A DNA stretch of 57,759 nt from Cytauxzoon felis. Taxonomy: Eukaryota > Apicomplexa > Aconoidasida > Piroplasmida > Theileriidae. Positions 20,668 to 31,790 of the stretch are shown piece after piece (within the stretch, counting starts at the first letter, position 1; every line of letters starts with the position of its first letter). The stretch is from the NCBI GenBank assembly GCA_020283715.1, contig JAIQCW010000140.1:1-57759 (forward strand), written 5' to 3'. Position numbers and translations under genes: made by a program. The notes under the pieces were generated by a model that did no database searches, was not told the origin of the DNA, and saw nothing but the letters and a program-made list of their open reading frames with translations.

Positions 20668-21951
20668 TTACAGTGTGATACCATAAACCTGTTGAAATGT
20701 GTATGCAACAGCGGCCTCATCATTTGTTAAGTTCACATAATATTTAGCCTCTCTTTTAACATCATCATCCGCGTTATCAACAGCGAATGATAAGTTTGAC
20801 AATTGCATAATTTCAACATCGTTATCACCATCTCCGATGTAAGCACATGATGATGGATCTTCACCTAAATGTTCCATTAGAATCTTCAATGCTTCAGTTT
20901 TACTACCACCTGGTGGTGTAAATTCATATTTGTTATTAGATGACCTCGTTACGATGTAGTCTTTACCATTCTCAAGTCTTGGAATTTCAACATTCGTTAA
21001 ATCATAATTTGAATCTACAATAATTATTATAATCTTCTCCCTCAATAATTCATCTTGACTTATAAACTCGCTCGGTGGACATTTGACAAATTTAAACTCG
21101 TTTTCCGCCTTGTCTGTTAATCTTGTACATCTCATTGGCCTTGAAGATGAAAAGAAGACGGCTGATGATAACAATCCATTCTCATTCAAATAGTCATAAA
21201 TTATCTTCAATGTCTCTTTCTTAAATTCAATTGATCTAATTATCCTCCCATCTTTATCGAATATTGTAGAACCACCAGAATATATACCGGGGTATCCATT
21301 GTAACCTGATTTTTGTTTAAGGTCACCAAATAAATAAAGTGATGAATAATATGTTCTTCCTGAAGAAATAATATGAAATTAAATGAAGGGAATGAAGGGA
21401 ATGTTTTTTACATAATGTCTTCGTATTAGGTACCCCACCTGAGGTCATTTCATTCGTCTTGCAGACATCTCTTCTATTTACTTCCCCCTACGCTTCCCTG
21501 AGATCAGCTGCGGGTAGTCCACCCGAGGTTACATCCTCAACACCTTCACTTCCGCCACGATCTCTGGGAGTGGCATCACCCTTTAGGGATAGGTAATTAG
21601 AAGAGCTGACGGCAGGATGGACCTCAGGTGGAAGTGTAAAGAAAGAGAGTTGGATTGGACCTCGAGTGGATGGTAATCATTGATGGTAAAGATGGTATTA
21701 GGTATCAGATTGTATATAAATATACCAGTACAGAATATTGGTGTTACTCCCAAGTTGATGATGTCTTTTAATGCTTTGAAATTTTTAGACATGGCATCTT
21801 CATTATCTGTATAAAAGGTACCATCAAGATCTATAGCAAAGTATTTAGGTAGAGAGTGTGGTCTTTTAAATGTAACAATCTTTTTATGTTGTAAATTACA
21901 TGCGATATTACTTCCATTATATCTTGACACATTAAAATTGATCGCCATCAT
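20668..21951 (-). CDS. Cof-type HAD-superfamily phosphatase
   Basis: Two exons, 21951-21726 and 21359-20668, joined as CTG|GAAG to give FCTGRTYYSSLYLFGD. Total 306 codons including the stop. Motif I is FAIDLDGTFYT (nucleophile and acid Asp), motif II sits around IFCTG, motif III is the Lys in GGSKTEAL and motif IV is YIGDGDNDVEIM; this is the full catalytic set of a HAD phosphatase with a type-IIB (Cof) cap. Members dephosphorylate sugar phosphates, FMN or other small metabolites; the substrate cannot be read from sequence. The N-terminus has no clear targeting signal, so it is probably cytosolic. The 366-base intron holds repeat copy 12. Confidence 0.88.
21434..21670. repeat. Modular palindromic repeat, copy 12 (HAD intron)
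   Basis: CCACCTGAGGT at the left, ACCTCGAGTGG at the right. Contains the hairpin CCCTTTAGGG where most copies have CTCTTTAGAG. GTCT-TGC-AGAC and CTG-CCGT-CAG handles are at opposite ends. Confidence 0.95.
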
Positions 21952-22568
21952 ATCCTACCATCCATGATGAATTCATGTCATCATAGGAAACATCTACAAA
22001 TTTTTTTAAAAATACAATCCACTATACATAATTTCAAATTCAAATGCTAGTATAACAGATATTACATCATAGTAATCGTCAATGCAGGTTAATAAATCTC
22101 ATATAATGGAGATACAATGAATGGGGACAGGTGTAATATAAAAATAAATATTACCTATTTACTTCAATTCCTTACAATAATTAAAAGTAATACATTGATA
22201 TTTACCATTAAATAAATTTGTATCTTAAATATATAACGTCTTAATATCATTTTATCATCCCTTTATATTTGCTATCCACTTTGGATTGGAGTAACAGTAC
22301 AGTCATAAGTGCATGGCGAAATCAACAACCCATCATCATTTAGATTGATCAGATACTATAATTAAATAATCATCCACTAATTAAACAACTTAAATCACTA
22401 AATAACTTAGACATGACTATATTACATCATATTGAGATGAATATAGTAAGTGGAGTTGAAATAAATAAAAAAGTCTCTACATCGATGGGAAATAGACCAG
22501 ATGAAGTAAAGGGGTAATAATGAATAGAATAACCTCAACGGCTGTCAAATTTGATAGCAATAGTCGTT
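21952..22568. other. Intergenic stretch, nothing recognised
   Basis: About 600 bases upstream of the HAD gene with no open frame of interest, no RNA gene and no repeat copy. It should hold the HAD promoter (inference). Confidence 0.5.
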
Positions 22569-22931
22569 CCAATTGAAGTCCTATCATCAATTCTCCAGTC
22601 TAGGTCCAATCCAACACTTCATCATCTCTGTTCCCACTAGGTGTTCCAACTGAGGTCGTCTTGCAGACAGCGCTTCTATTTACCTCTCCCTCCGCTTCCC
22701 TGAGATCAGCTACGGGTTCCACTCGAGGTCCAGCACTACTCTACTCACCGCCACGATCTCCGGGAGTGGCTCTACTCTTTAGAGATAGGTAATTAGAAGA
22801 GCTGACGGCAGGACGAAGATAAGGTTGTAACCTCAAGTGGAATACCTGGAAGCGATCTACGGGAGCTGGAAGGGGAGGTAAATAGAAGAAGCCACAACGG
22901 CGAGTGGAATAGAGACTGTAACCTCAAGTGT
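22569..22931. repeat. Modular palindromic repeat, copy 13 (intergenic)
   Basis: Composite copy with the left end eroded (CCAATTGAAGT). GTCT-TGC-AGAC, CTG-CCGT-CAG and CCACAACGGCGAGTGG handles and three arms are present. Confidence 0.9.
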
Positions 22932-23658
22932 AGAAGCTGTCTTCATGTATAGAATTTCAATGTAGTGTAAAATGGATGAAACTCTATTCTATAGTATTGT
23001 TATTGGACACTAATGAGTATATTTGTGTGGATATGGCGTATGGTATGATTCATGGTGTATATATAATATAAATATTGTTATAAAAATAATATATTTATGG
23101 TATTAAATTGAAATTTATATGAATAATGTGGATATGATGATGGAAGGTTATGGAAGGTTATGGAAGGTTGATGTGTATATGTAAGGTGTATATAAATATA
23201 TAAAATTAATGTGCATAAATGTGCTTTAATTATAATAATAATTAAATTATATAAATGATTTAAAATTATATTAAATTTGTTTAAGTTTTTTCTGGAAGAA
23301 AATGTCATTAGAATAAATTACATATCGATAATCATGCATGCAAGTTGGTTGTTTAATGTGTAAAGGATTATTATTTATGATATAAAAAAAATAATAAAAT
23401 CATCGCAATTAATTTTAATTTTAAATTTCAAATGAATTTTTTTTATATAAATTTGAAATTATAAAATTTAATTTTTTTAAAAAAAATTTTTTCAAGTCAT
23501 CGCAAAGTTCAATTGTGATTTGTAATTCTTAATCTCATTAATGTAAATATTATAAAACCTTTAAGAATTTTTTTATAAATTACAGCTTAATAACAATTTT
23601 TTTTATATATAAATAAAAAAATATATCGCAATTGTATTGATTTATTTTGAAATTTTAA
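22932..23658. other. Very AT-rich intergenic stretch with a short tandem repeat
   Basis: About 720 bases upstream of the phosphatase gene. A 10-base unit TGGAAGGTTA is repeated about three times at 23141-23170. Long A and T runs follow. A hydrophobic frame on the minus strand here has no other support. Confidence 0.6.
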
Positions 23659-24967
23659 ATGGCATTTTTAAAAAGTAATATTTTCTTACATAAATTGACT
23701 TATGGGTCAACTATTACTAATTCTTATAATAAAAAATCATTCTCTCTAAAAAGATTCACCTCAAGAAATAGAAAAGAGACTACATTAACTACTAGAGATG
23801 ATAAAAGTGATGATTGTATTCAGAATAATTATACAAATGATGAAAGTTATAGTATAGATAATAATATTGTAAAGGTAATTTTATTAATGAATATAATCTA
23901 TACATATTATAGAAGAAAACATTAGTACTCGATCTAGATGAAACACTCGTACATTCAGGATTCGATAATCAAGGAATTCATACCTTCGCCATCAATGTAT
24001 GTTTAATAAGTCAACATATATATACCCAATGTTACATCACACCCACTCGCAGTTCCAACTGGGGTTACAACCATGTCTTCTTCCACTCGCCGTGGTGGCC
24101 TCTTCTATTTAGTTATCCCTCCGCTTCCCTGAGATCAGCTACGGGTAGTCCACTCGAGGTCACATAACTACAGTTCAGCCACGATCTCCGGGAGTGGCTC
24201 TACTCTTTAGAGATAGGTAATTAGAAGAAGCCTCCACGGCGAGTGGAAAATAAGGTTGTAATTTCAGGTGGTGGCTCGTTCTTCCGGGTTGAACTTTTTT
24301 TGTTCCTCCGGGTAGAATTTCTGTTCTTAGGGGTTGCACATCTACGTTCTTCCGGGTAGACATTACACCGAGGATGATCTCAGGGAATCCGAGGGGAGGT
24401 AAATAGAGAAGCTGTCTGCAGGACGAAGAGAAGATGGAGTGGAACAGAGTTGGATTGGACCTCGAGTGGAGAGTTGATAATGTTAAGATATGCATATAAT
24501 AATATTTATAGGTGGGTAAAGATGATGTGAAGAAGAATATATATGTTGGTATGAGGCCATATGTGAATGATTTTTTATTGGAGGTATCACAATGGTATGA
24601 CATTGTTATATATACGGCTGGATTAGAGTCATATGCTAATGCTGTAATTGATGAGTTGGATATCCACGGTGTATGTAAGAATCGTTATTATCGTGATAGC
24701 TGTATATTTTGGGGTGGTTATTATATTAAAGATTTGGGTATATTTAATAAATCATTAAAAGATATTATTATTATTGATAATTCACCAGCATCATATTGTC
24801 TACATCCAAATAATGCTATACCAATAGATAGTTGGTTCGATGATCAAAATGACTCGTCATTAATACAATTACTACCATTATTAAAAGAATTATCACAGGT
24901 AGATGACGTCACTACCGTCATTAATGAACTAAATCTACACGAAAATCACACACCAATTACAACATAA
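23659..24967 (+). CDS. NLI/FCP1-type CTD phosphatase
   Basis: Three exons, 23659-23874, 23913-23996 and 24512-24967, all phase 0, giving 251 residues. Exon 2 carries the catalytic motif LVLDLDETLVHS (DxDxT); exon 3 has YVGMRPYVNDFLLEV, the YTAGLESYANAVID helix, the insertion YYRDSCIFWGGYYIKDL and the closing IIIDNSPASYCLHPNNAIPI. This is the SCP/Dullard branch of the HAD superfamily, which dephosphorylates RNA polymerase II CTD or lipid-pathway phosphatases such as lipin. The Lys/Ser-rich N-terminus has no clear targeting motif. The second intron (515 bases) holds repeat copy 14. Confidence 0.92.
24045..24470. repeat. Modular palindromic repeat, copy 14 (phosphatase intron)
   Basis: First block of normal type; then a second block made of four spaced cassettes (GTTCTTCCGGGTTGAAC, GTTCCTCCGGGTAGAA, GTTCTTAGGGGTTG, CGTTCTTCCGGGTAGAC) at 24268-24362, and a GATGATCTCAGGGAATCCGA arm. 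Orientation is opposite to the host gene. Confidence 0.95.
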
Positions 24968-25028
24968 TCATACACTCTTAATATTATACAAAAATCTATA
25001 CCCAATGTCCAGTCCTACCGACAGCACT

Positions 25029-25545
25029 ACACCTGAGGTTACGACCACCGTTGGTCTTGCAGATAGGTCTTCTCCACTTGAGGTCCATCCTGGCGTCAGC
25101 TTCTTTATTTACCTATCTCTAAAGAGTAGAGCCACTCCCGGAGATCGTGGCTAAGGTAGAGGTAGTACTGGACCTCGAGTGGAACCTGGAAGCGATTTAT
25201 GGGAGCTGGAAGGGGAAGTAAATAGAAGAGCTGTCTGCAAGACGACCTCGAGTGGAGAGCTGACGGCAGGATAGACCTCAGGTGGAACGGAGAGTGAAAC
25301 GAAAGGTGAATTGGATCTCAGGTAGAGGTCTGTTCTTCCGGGTTAACATCTTTCGTTCCTCCGAGTATAATTATCTGTTCTTAGGGGTTGATATATTATC
25401 GTTCTTCCGGGTATAAATCGCCACGATCTCTGGGAGTGGCTATACTCTTTAGAGATAGGTAATTAGAAGAAGCGTCCACGGCGAGTGGATAGACCTCGGT
25501 GGAGAAGTTCATGCAATGGAAGACAAGGTTGTAACTTCAGGTTGA
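25029..25545. repeat. Modular palindromic repeat, copy 15 (intergenic, composite)
   Basis: About 515 bases between the phosphatase and MMS2 genes. A full block is followed by the cassette run (GTTCTTCCGGGTTAAC, GTTCCTCCGAGT, TTCTTAGGGGTTG, GTTCTTCCGGGT) at about 25331-25416 and another GCCAC...GTGGC arm with a CCAT-TGC-ATGG-like handle (TTCATGCAATGG). Confidence 0.95.
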
Positions 25546-25746
25546 ATAACTAACGGAAGAGAAGAATTTGATGTAGGAGTAAATTTTACACTTTAATTAT
25601 CGATGATATTTTAGGGGTAAAATAATAAGTGTTTGTATTGACGGGTTAATGTTGGATGATATATAGCCCTCATACTAATTAATAATGTTCCCGGAGGTTA
25701 CAGAAATTTTAAATAAATAAATAATCCTTAAATATTTATAAATAAA

Positions 25747-26646
25747 ATGGATGAGGTATTTTTTTAAAAAAAATTTTTTAATTTCATTATTCCTATAGGT
25801 CAAGATACCACGTAGTTTTAAATTAATCGATGAATTAGAACGTGGACAAAAAGGATCAGTTAGTGATGGTGTATCATTTGGATTAGAAAAAGCAGATGAT
25901 ATTACATTAACAAATTGGTCATGTACAATATTAGGATATCCAGGGGTATGTCTATTCATTCATTCCATATATTAAAATATTCAATCAGACCTGTTATGAA
26001 AATCGTATCTACTGTCTATCTGTCAAATGTGATGAACATTATCCCGATAAACCACCAACTGTCAAATTCCTCACCAAAATCGCTCTCACAGGAGTCGACG
26101 CAAATGGATATGTACGTTTCATCCGAACAAGACCATGGCCAAATAATATGTACCAATAGATAATCCAGACTCGATGTTCCACCTGAGGTTGCATCCTTAT
26201 CTTCCACTCGCCTCCACCGTAGGTCTTGCAGACAGCCTTCTCTATTTACTTCCCCTTCCAGCTCCCGTAGATCGCTTCCAGGTTCCACTCGAGGTCCAGT
26301 ACTATCACCTCCATCTTCGCCAAGATCTCCGGGAGTGGCTATACTCTTTAGAGATAGGTAATTAGAAGAGCTGACGGCAGGACTGACCTCAGGTGGAGAG
26401 CTGTCTGCAAGACGATCTATGGCAGAGGTAACCTCAGGTGGAACGCTAGTGTATGAGAGATGATGGATACCTTCCCTATATATATGATTATATAACGTAT
26501 AGGTTGACCCAGATCATTTTTTTGTATTGAAGAATTGGAAGCGTCAGTTTACGATAGAAGCTGTATTGGTCGATATACGGAGGCAAATGGCTCATATCGT
26601 TAATAGACGTCTTGTACAACCTGATGAGGGTGATACTTATAACTAA
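25747..26646 (+). CDS. MMS2: Ubiquitin-conjugating enzyme variant MMS2/UEV
   Basis: Four exons: 25747-25755 (only M-D-E), 25799-25945, 25989-26111 and 26503-26646, together 140 residues. The product reads [54 protein letters not shown] and ends QPDEGDTYN, matching the UEV1/MMS2 family along its length. The usual catalytic cysteine of active E2 enzymes is absent, as in all UEVs. MMS2 pairs with Ubc13 to build Lys63-linked ubiquitin chains in DNA damage tolerance. The third intron (391 bases) holds repeat copy 16, while the first two introns are 43 bases each. Confidence 0.93.
26179..26443. repeat. Modular palindromic repeat, copy 16 (MMS2 intron)
   Basis: CCACCTGAGGT left end, ACCTCAGGTGG right end. 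Its central part from about 26225 to 26395 is nearly identical to copy 2 (7201-7370), including the spacer CCAGTACTATCACCTCCA, so the two copies are recently related. Confidence 0.95.
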
Positions 26647-26722
26647 ATTTAATTAATGGAAATTAAATGTATATTTGTATATTATAATTTTATTCTCTGT
26701 AAAATAAAATATTAATTTTTAA

Positions 26723-28322
26723 ATGAGTGATAAATCCAGTGATGATCTGTTGAATGTCTTCCTCAATGAAATTGAACTTTTAGGTACAGAATATTTTAAA
26801 TTTCCCCTTGTAATTCACATTTCTAATCTTAAATTTATCTATAGGCAAAGTACAAAATGATACTACGACCGTTAATTTTACACCTGATGAATTATGTATA
26901 CGACTCACTTCACAAACCTTCAGTAACCCATACCAAGTACTACAACTCAAACATGACGCTACTGAAGACGAAATAAAACAAAAATATCGCAAAGTAAGTT
27001 CACTATACGAATCAATCATATCCTTCGTAGCTCTCATTACTCGTACACCCCGATAAATGCAAACACGAAAACGCGCAACAAGCTTTCCAAAGTATGTTTT
27101 ATACAAAGGAATGAAGCAATTGAGTTGAAACCGCTGTTAGTTCTGCTACTAGCTTTGGAGCTCTCTACCTTAGGTTACAACCTTCTCTTCCACTCGCCGT
27201 GGAGCCTCCTCCAATTACCTATCTCTAAAGAGTATAGTCACTCCCGGAGATCGTGGCGGAAGAGGAGGTAGTAGTCATTGGACCTCAGGTTGACAATGTC
27301 TATTTAGTGATTGTATAATATAATTTACAGTATTGAAGGATGCATATAATGAGATACAAAAGGAGGAGATTCGTGAGAGATACAAGAATGTTTATGACGT
27401 TGCAAAAGCTGCAGTTTATAAAAAGCATAAGTTAAAGTCAGATGCTACATCACTTGGTAAATTGAATTGGGCAAAATAATATGAAATTATCACTTCAGAT
27501 TTAATTGCGTCTGGTATACTCGATGAGGATTTGGAAAAAATCGAAGTTGAAATACAAAATCAATGTGAAGAAATTCTTAAAAAACAACAAGAACGTAGAG
27601 AATATGCAGAAAAATGCATCAAAGCCAATATCGAATATGAAAAAAAGGTATGCCAAAATATTCTATTCCATACCAAAGGTTCCATCACGACATCCTCTCT
27701 TCCATTTGCATGGAGATTCTCCAACTGAGGTCGTCCTGCCGTCAGCTCTTCTAATTACCTATCTCTAAAGAGTATAGCAACTCCCAGAGATCGTGGCTGA
27801 AGTTTAGTGATTGGACCTCGAGTGGAACCTGGAAGCGATCTACGGGAGCTGGAAGGGGAAGTAAATAAGAGAGCTCCATGCAATGGAAAAGATGGACCTC
27901 ATGTGGAGAGTTATCTTCAATACAAAGGAACAATGAGCGGAAAAGGACTGTATTCTGTCATTGTGTGGATAACTCAATTATATTTTTTTTTATAGTTGGC
28001 TCATGAGCAGTTGGAATTGGAGAAGCAGAAGTTGCATGATCGAGTAGAATGGGATAAGACACGTGATATGCGTGTGAATAGTTGGAGAACCTTTCAGGTA
28101 TTTTTATTGAAAAAATATAAAGTATGATTTTTACCCCACTAGTCTAAAGTTGATTCTAAAGAATTTAAACTTGCGGCATTTAAGGGTGTTGAGATCAAAA
28201 AAGAAACTAGACATGAGTTTGAGCCAACGAAAACGAATTCAATTGCGGAATCGATAGCTATAAGGCATCATAAAAGAAAGAAGATTATAGATGCACAAAC
28301 ATCCAAACATAATTTGAATTAA
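26723..28322 (+). CDS. DNAJC8: DNAJC8-like J-domain splicing factor
   Basis: Multi-exon gene from ATG 26723 to TAA 28320-28322. Spliced, the J domain reads [20 protein letters not shown] and [20 protein letters not shown], with the essential HPD intact. A long charged helical region follows ([40 protein letters not shown]), which is the DNAJC8/SPF31 arrangement, ending in basic [14 protein letters not shown]8 is a nuclear, spliceosome-associated Hsp70 co-chaperone. One apparent in-frame stop after LGKLNWAK is removed by a small intron (donor at LG|GTAAAT), restoring [15 protein letters not shown]. Two introns carry repeat copies 17 and 18; the others are under about 65 bases. Confidence 0.85.
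27164..27292. repeat. Modular palindromic repeat, copy 17 (DNAJC8 intron, half copy)
   Basis: Only the left arm is present: a CCAC-TCGCC-GTGG handle and the CTCTAAAGAG/GCCAC-like arm (here GTCAC...GTGGC), closed directly by ACCTCAGGTTG. It shows that a single-arm form exists. Confidence 0.9.
27707..27907. repeat. Modular palindromic repeat, copy 18 (DNAJC8 intron)
   Basis: Left CTG-CCGT-CAG handle, CTCTAAAGAG arm, right CTGGAAGCGATCTACGGGAG arm and a CCAT-TGC-ATGG handle. Same orientation as the host gene. Confidence 0.93.
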
Positions 28323-28611
28323 TTTCTTACAAATAATATACGTTATACATATACATATTAATACAATTGAAGAATGCAGTATAGTTGTATGATGATATAT
28401 ATGTATTAATATAAATAATTATTATAATATATATACTATATAACTATTAACATGATGTGAAGTATACTACTGTAGTAACTATATTATACTTATAATAATA
28501 CTAATTATATATACATTATATAATTATTATAATATTATAAGAAGATTGTAAATGATTGAGGGAAGGTAATTATGCGATTATAATTACAGTATTTGTATGT
28601 TATTAGAGTAC

Positions 28612-28761
28612 ATGACCTCAGGTGGAGACCTCAAGTGGAACCCGTAGCTGATCTACGGGAAGCGGAGGGGGAAGTAAATAGAGAAGGCTCCACGCCTAGT
28701 GGGATGACCTCAGGTGGAGAGCTGCCTGCAAGAGGAAATGGAGGTGAATATAACTTCAGGT
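28612..28761. repeat. Modular palindromic repeat, copy 19 (between DNAJC8 and UTP6)
   Basis: Half copy with a perfect hairpin CCCGTAG-CTGAT-CTACGGG, a CCAC-TAGGC-GTGG-type handle (CTCCACGCCTAGTGG) and a CCTGCAAGAGG handle variant. Confidence 0.9.
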
Positions 28762-28797
28762 AATGAATATATATATATGGTATGTATGTATATAAGA

Positions 28798-31731
28798 TTA
28801 GAGATTAAGTTTGGCTCTGGCTAGAATAGAGTCTGTAGTAATAGGTGATGTATTATTATATTGTAGATTGATATATTCAATGATTTTGGCAGAATGTACA
28901 TATTTATCCCAGCATATTTGTTTAAGATTAGTATTGAGTTTATGAATTTTATTAATGATATTTTCATTAAGTTTAATAATAATATTAGAATAATTATTAA
29001 TATATATATGATTAGATTGTATTTTATTTAAATAATAATCAATAAACCACCAAGATATATAAATTAATAATAAATTATAATTTTTAATTATTAAATTTAA
29101 TTTAAATTCAATAAATAAATTATTAATAATTAATTCTTGTAATTTATATAAAATATCCATATTAAAATTAATTAATTTATACATAATTTTATATAATAAA
29201 TATTTATTATAATTATTATAATCCAATAAATTTAATGATAATGATAATAATAATAATAAAATTATAATAAATTTATTATTATCAGGTGGATTTAATAATA
29301 TTATATTAATTATTTTTAATATATAATAATCATTTAATTTTATATCTATACTCTTTAAAATATCTAATTTCTTATCATAATCTATTGATATATCCTCAAA
29401 TAATAATGTAATTATATAACCATCATATTTTATATCATCTAATAAACGTCTAGATAAATATAATTTTAATGGTATAATACCCATATCTATCAATGTATAT
29501 ACCAATCTTAATTGATCACATATACCCATATCATTCACAGGATATAATAATAATTTCAATAATGGTGATATTCTATCAGTATAAAGAAAGTTAGTAATTC
29601 CTCCTTCTGATGTCTTGCCACTAGGTGTTCCAGTTGAGGTCCTGCCGTCAGCTTCTCCACCTGAGGTGTTCCCACTAGGCGTGGAGCCTTCCCTATTTAC
29701 TTCTCCCTCAAGCTCCCGTGGATCGCTCTCGGGTTTTCCACTTGAGGTCTGTTCTTCCGGGTTTATATTTTTTGTTCCTCCGGGTATAATTCCTGTTCTT
29801 AGGGGTTGAACATCTACGTTCTTCCGAGTTGACATTTCCTGTTCTTCCGGGTTAACGCCACGATCTCCGGGAGTGGCATTACCGTGTACGGGGAGTGAAT
29901 TGGAAGAAGGCTCCACGCTGAGTGGAAGAGAGGTGGATTGGACCTCAAGTGGAGGCGAGTGGAATAAAGAATTTGATTGGACTTCAGGTAGACTGGAGTT
30001 AACTTCAGTTGTTGAATTGTATGGGTTATATAATTGGTTGATAAATTTTGAGATTGTATTTAGATCAAGGATTAGATTATTGACGATTGATGTAAAGAAG
30101 ATTTTAAATTTTTTATTCAAGAGAATTAATTGTCTATTACTAATTAAATCTCTTAAATAAAATGAATTATTACATAAATCATCAAAATCATCACTAGGAT
30201 TAACCAATAAACATATTTGCATCAATAACATATCAAATATTTCATCACCCGATAAACCATACACCTCCGGTATCTCTCCATCTGAGATTACATTCCTGTC
30301 GTCTCCACCCGAAGTTACATTCCTGCCGTCAGCTTCTCTATTTACTTCCCCCTCCGCTTCCCTGAGATCAGCTGCGGGTTCTCCACTTGAGGTTACATCC
30401 AACACATCCTTAGCACCATCTTCCATCATTCCCATGATGGATGATCCATCACTACCCTTCTCACCGCCACGATCTCCGGGAGTGGCATTACCGTGTACGG
30501 GGAGTGAATTGGAAGAAGGCTCCACGCTGAGTGGAAGAGAGGTGGATTGGACCTCAAGTGGAAAGCTCTCTGCAGGAGAACCTCGATTGGAAGTGTAGGA
30601 CGTTGTACCTTTATTGTTACATCTTGAAGTGTATGTATCATCACCGATGATATCGATATTGAAGAGTCCTTTATATTTATGGCTTGGATCATTACCTTTT
30701 TCGGTGATGACGTACTTTAATGTGTTATTAATAAATGCTGCCAATAGTGGTATGATTGAGGGATGATTTAGAGAGTCGTGTATTAATTCAGTGAAAATGT
30801 CATTTGAATTAATCTCATCATGTAGAAAAGATTCTAAAAGTTTATGTTGCCATATATAAATACCGAAAATGGGAATATCCATACGTCTTGTGAACATTTC
30901 ATTAGCGATTGTATCAACGAACTTATTATAATCAGCTAGACGACTAATGAATTTCTCATCACGCTGTAATCTTGAAATTAATGATTGGATATAAAATAAA
31001 AACTTAATAACATCAACTTTTGATAGACTTTTAAGGGCATAATTTATTATAGTTTGCCAAGTTGAAATTGAAATTATAGCGCCATCATCATGGTGATGTT
31101 GTTCATATGATGATTTAATTTCCAACTCTAGTAAATATATATATAATGATAGATTTTCTGGTAATATCCTTAGACCTTGTTGTATAATATTCCTTGAAGA
31201 TATTATTCCACGATATTTTAATGTATATGAAGCCAATAATAACCATAATGATATAGCATTGGGGTTCTTAGATAATGAATCCATTATTATACGATCCATT
31301 ACTTTATATGATTTCACTTTATAGCAATATTCAATATATAAATGCCATAATGATATATCATTTATGAATCTTTTAGTACATCTTTTAAAAATATTATGGA
31401 TTTTCCTTCTAATAACTAGCTTTAATGGTATACGCCTTGATGATACACGTATAGACATTGGTCTAAATTATGTATTGATATTAATATACTCTTAAACATA
31501 CCTCTTATCCCATCGATTTTGTAATTCATTATCAAGTTCAAAATTGTACAACAAATATTGTTTAAATGAATTTAATGATAACTGTGGATTATTACTAATT
31601 ATATCAAATTCATATTTTCTATATGTTTTTATTATCTTCTTAATCTCATCCCTGTTAAATATCTCCAACTTCACTAGTAACTGTAATTCAGGTACTATAT
31701 CCTCAAGCTGTTTTTGTACACGATCTGCCAT
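28798..31731 (-). CDS. UTP6: UTP6-like small-subunit processome protein with two in-frame repeat insertions
   Basis: Exon 1 31731-31502, intron of 39 bases, exon 2 31462-28798; 965 codons. The N-terminus MADRVQKQLEDIVPELQLL and WDKR|PMSIRVSSRRIPLKLVI match UTP6, followed by HAT repeats (ISLWHLYIEYCYKVKSYK; ISLWLLLASYTLKYRG). UTP6 is a nucleolar U3 snoRNP component needed for 18S rRNA maturation. Two blocks of repeat sequence lie in frame near residues 290-400 and 480-615: [17 protein letters not shown] and [18 protein letters not shown] occur in the first, and the second adds RKNVDVQPLRTGIIPGGTKN. The frame stays open across both. They may be translated insertions or unrecognised introns; flanking splice sites are weak. 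The C-terminal half is very Ile/Asn-rich. Confidence 0.85.
29608..29993. repeat. Modular palindromic repeat, copy 20 (inside UTP6 coding sequence)
   Basis: Read on the minus strand it is continuously open in the UTP6 frame. Includes the four-cassette run (TTCTTCCGGGTT and relatives) at 29754-29855, the hairpin CCGTGTACGG at 29882-29891 and the handle CCACGCTGAGTGG near 29913. The left end is eroded to CCAGTTGAGGT. Confidence 0.95.
30271..30592. repeat. Modular palindromic repeat, copy 21 (inside UTP6 coding sequence)
   Basis: Second exonic copy, in the same orientation and frame as copy 20. Its right part (CCGTGTACGG hairpin, CCACGCTGAGTGG handle) is almost identical to copy 20, indicating duplication or conversion within the gene. 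The central spacer with CCCATGATGGATGATCC is shared with copies 38 and 39. Confidence 0.95.
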
Positions 31732-31790
31732 TTAATATATAAAAAAAATAATTAATTATACTACATTTATATTTACAAAATTATAATTTA

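Noticed and set aside
29608..29993. A perfect pair of splice sites that would make the UTP6 repeat blocks introns
   Set aside because: Possible GT and AG dinucleotides exist at the edges, but donors (GTTAAC, GTACAA) and acceptors lack the pyrimidine-rich context seen at other introns here; left open rather than called.
28798..31462. Bacterial (Rickettsia-like) origin of the sequence because of in-frame palindromic elements
   Set aside because: Spliceosomal introns, HP1, RPB12, UTP6, BUD23 and organelle-targeted ribosomal proteins show a eukaryotic nuclear genome; the likeness to Rickettsia elements is conceptual only.
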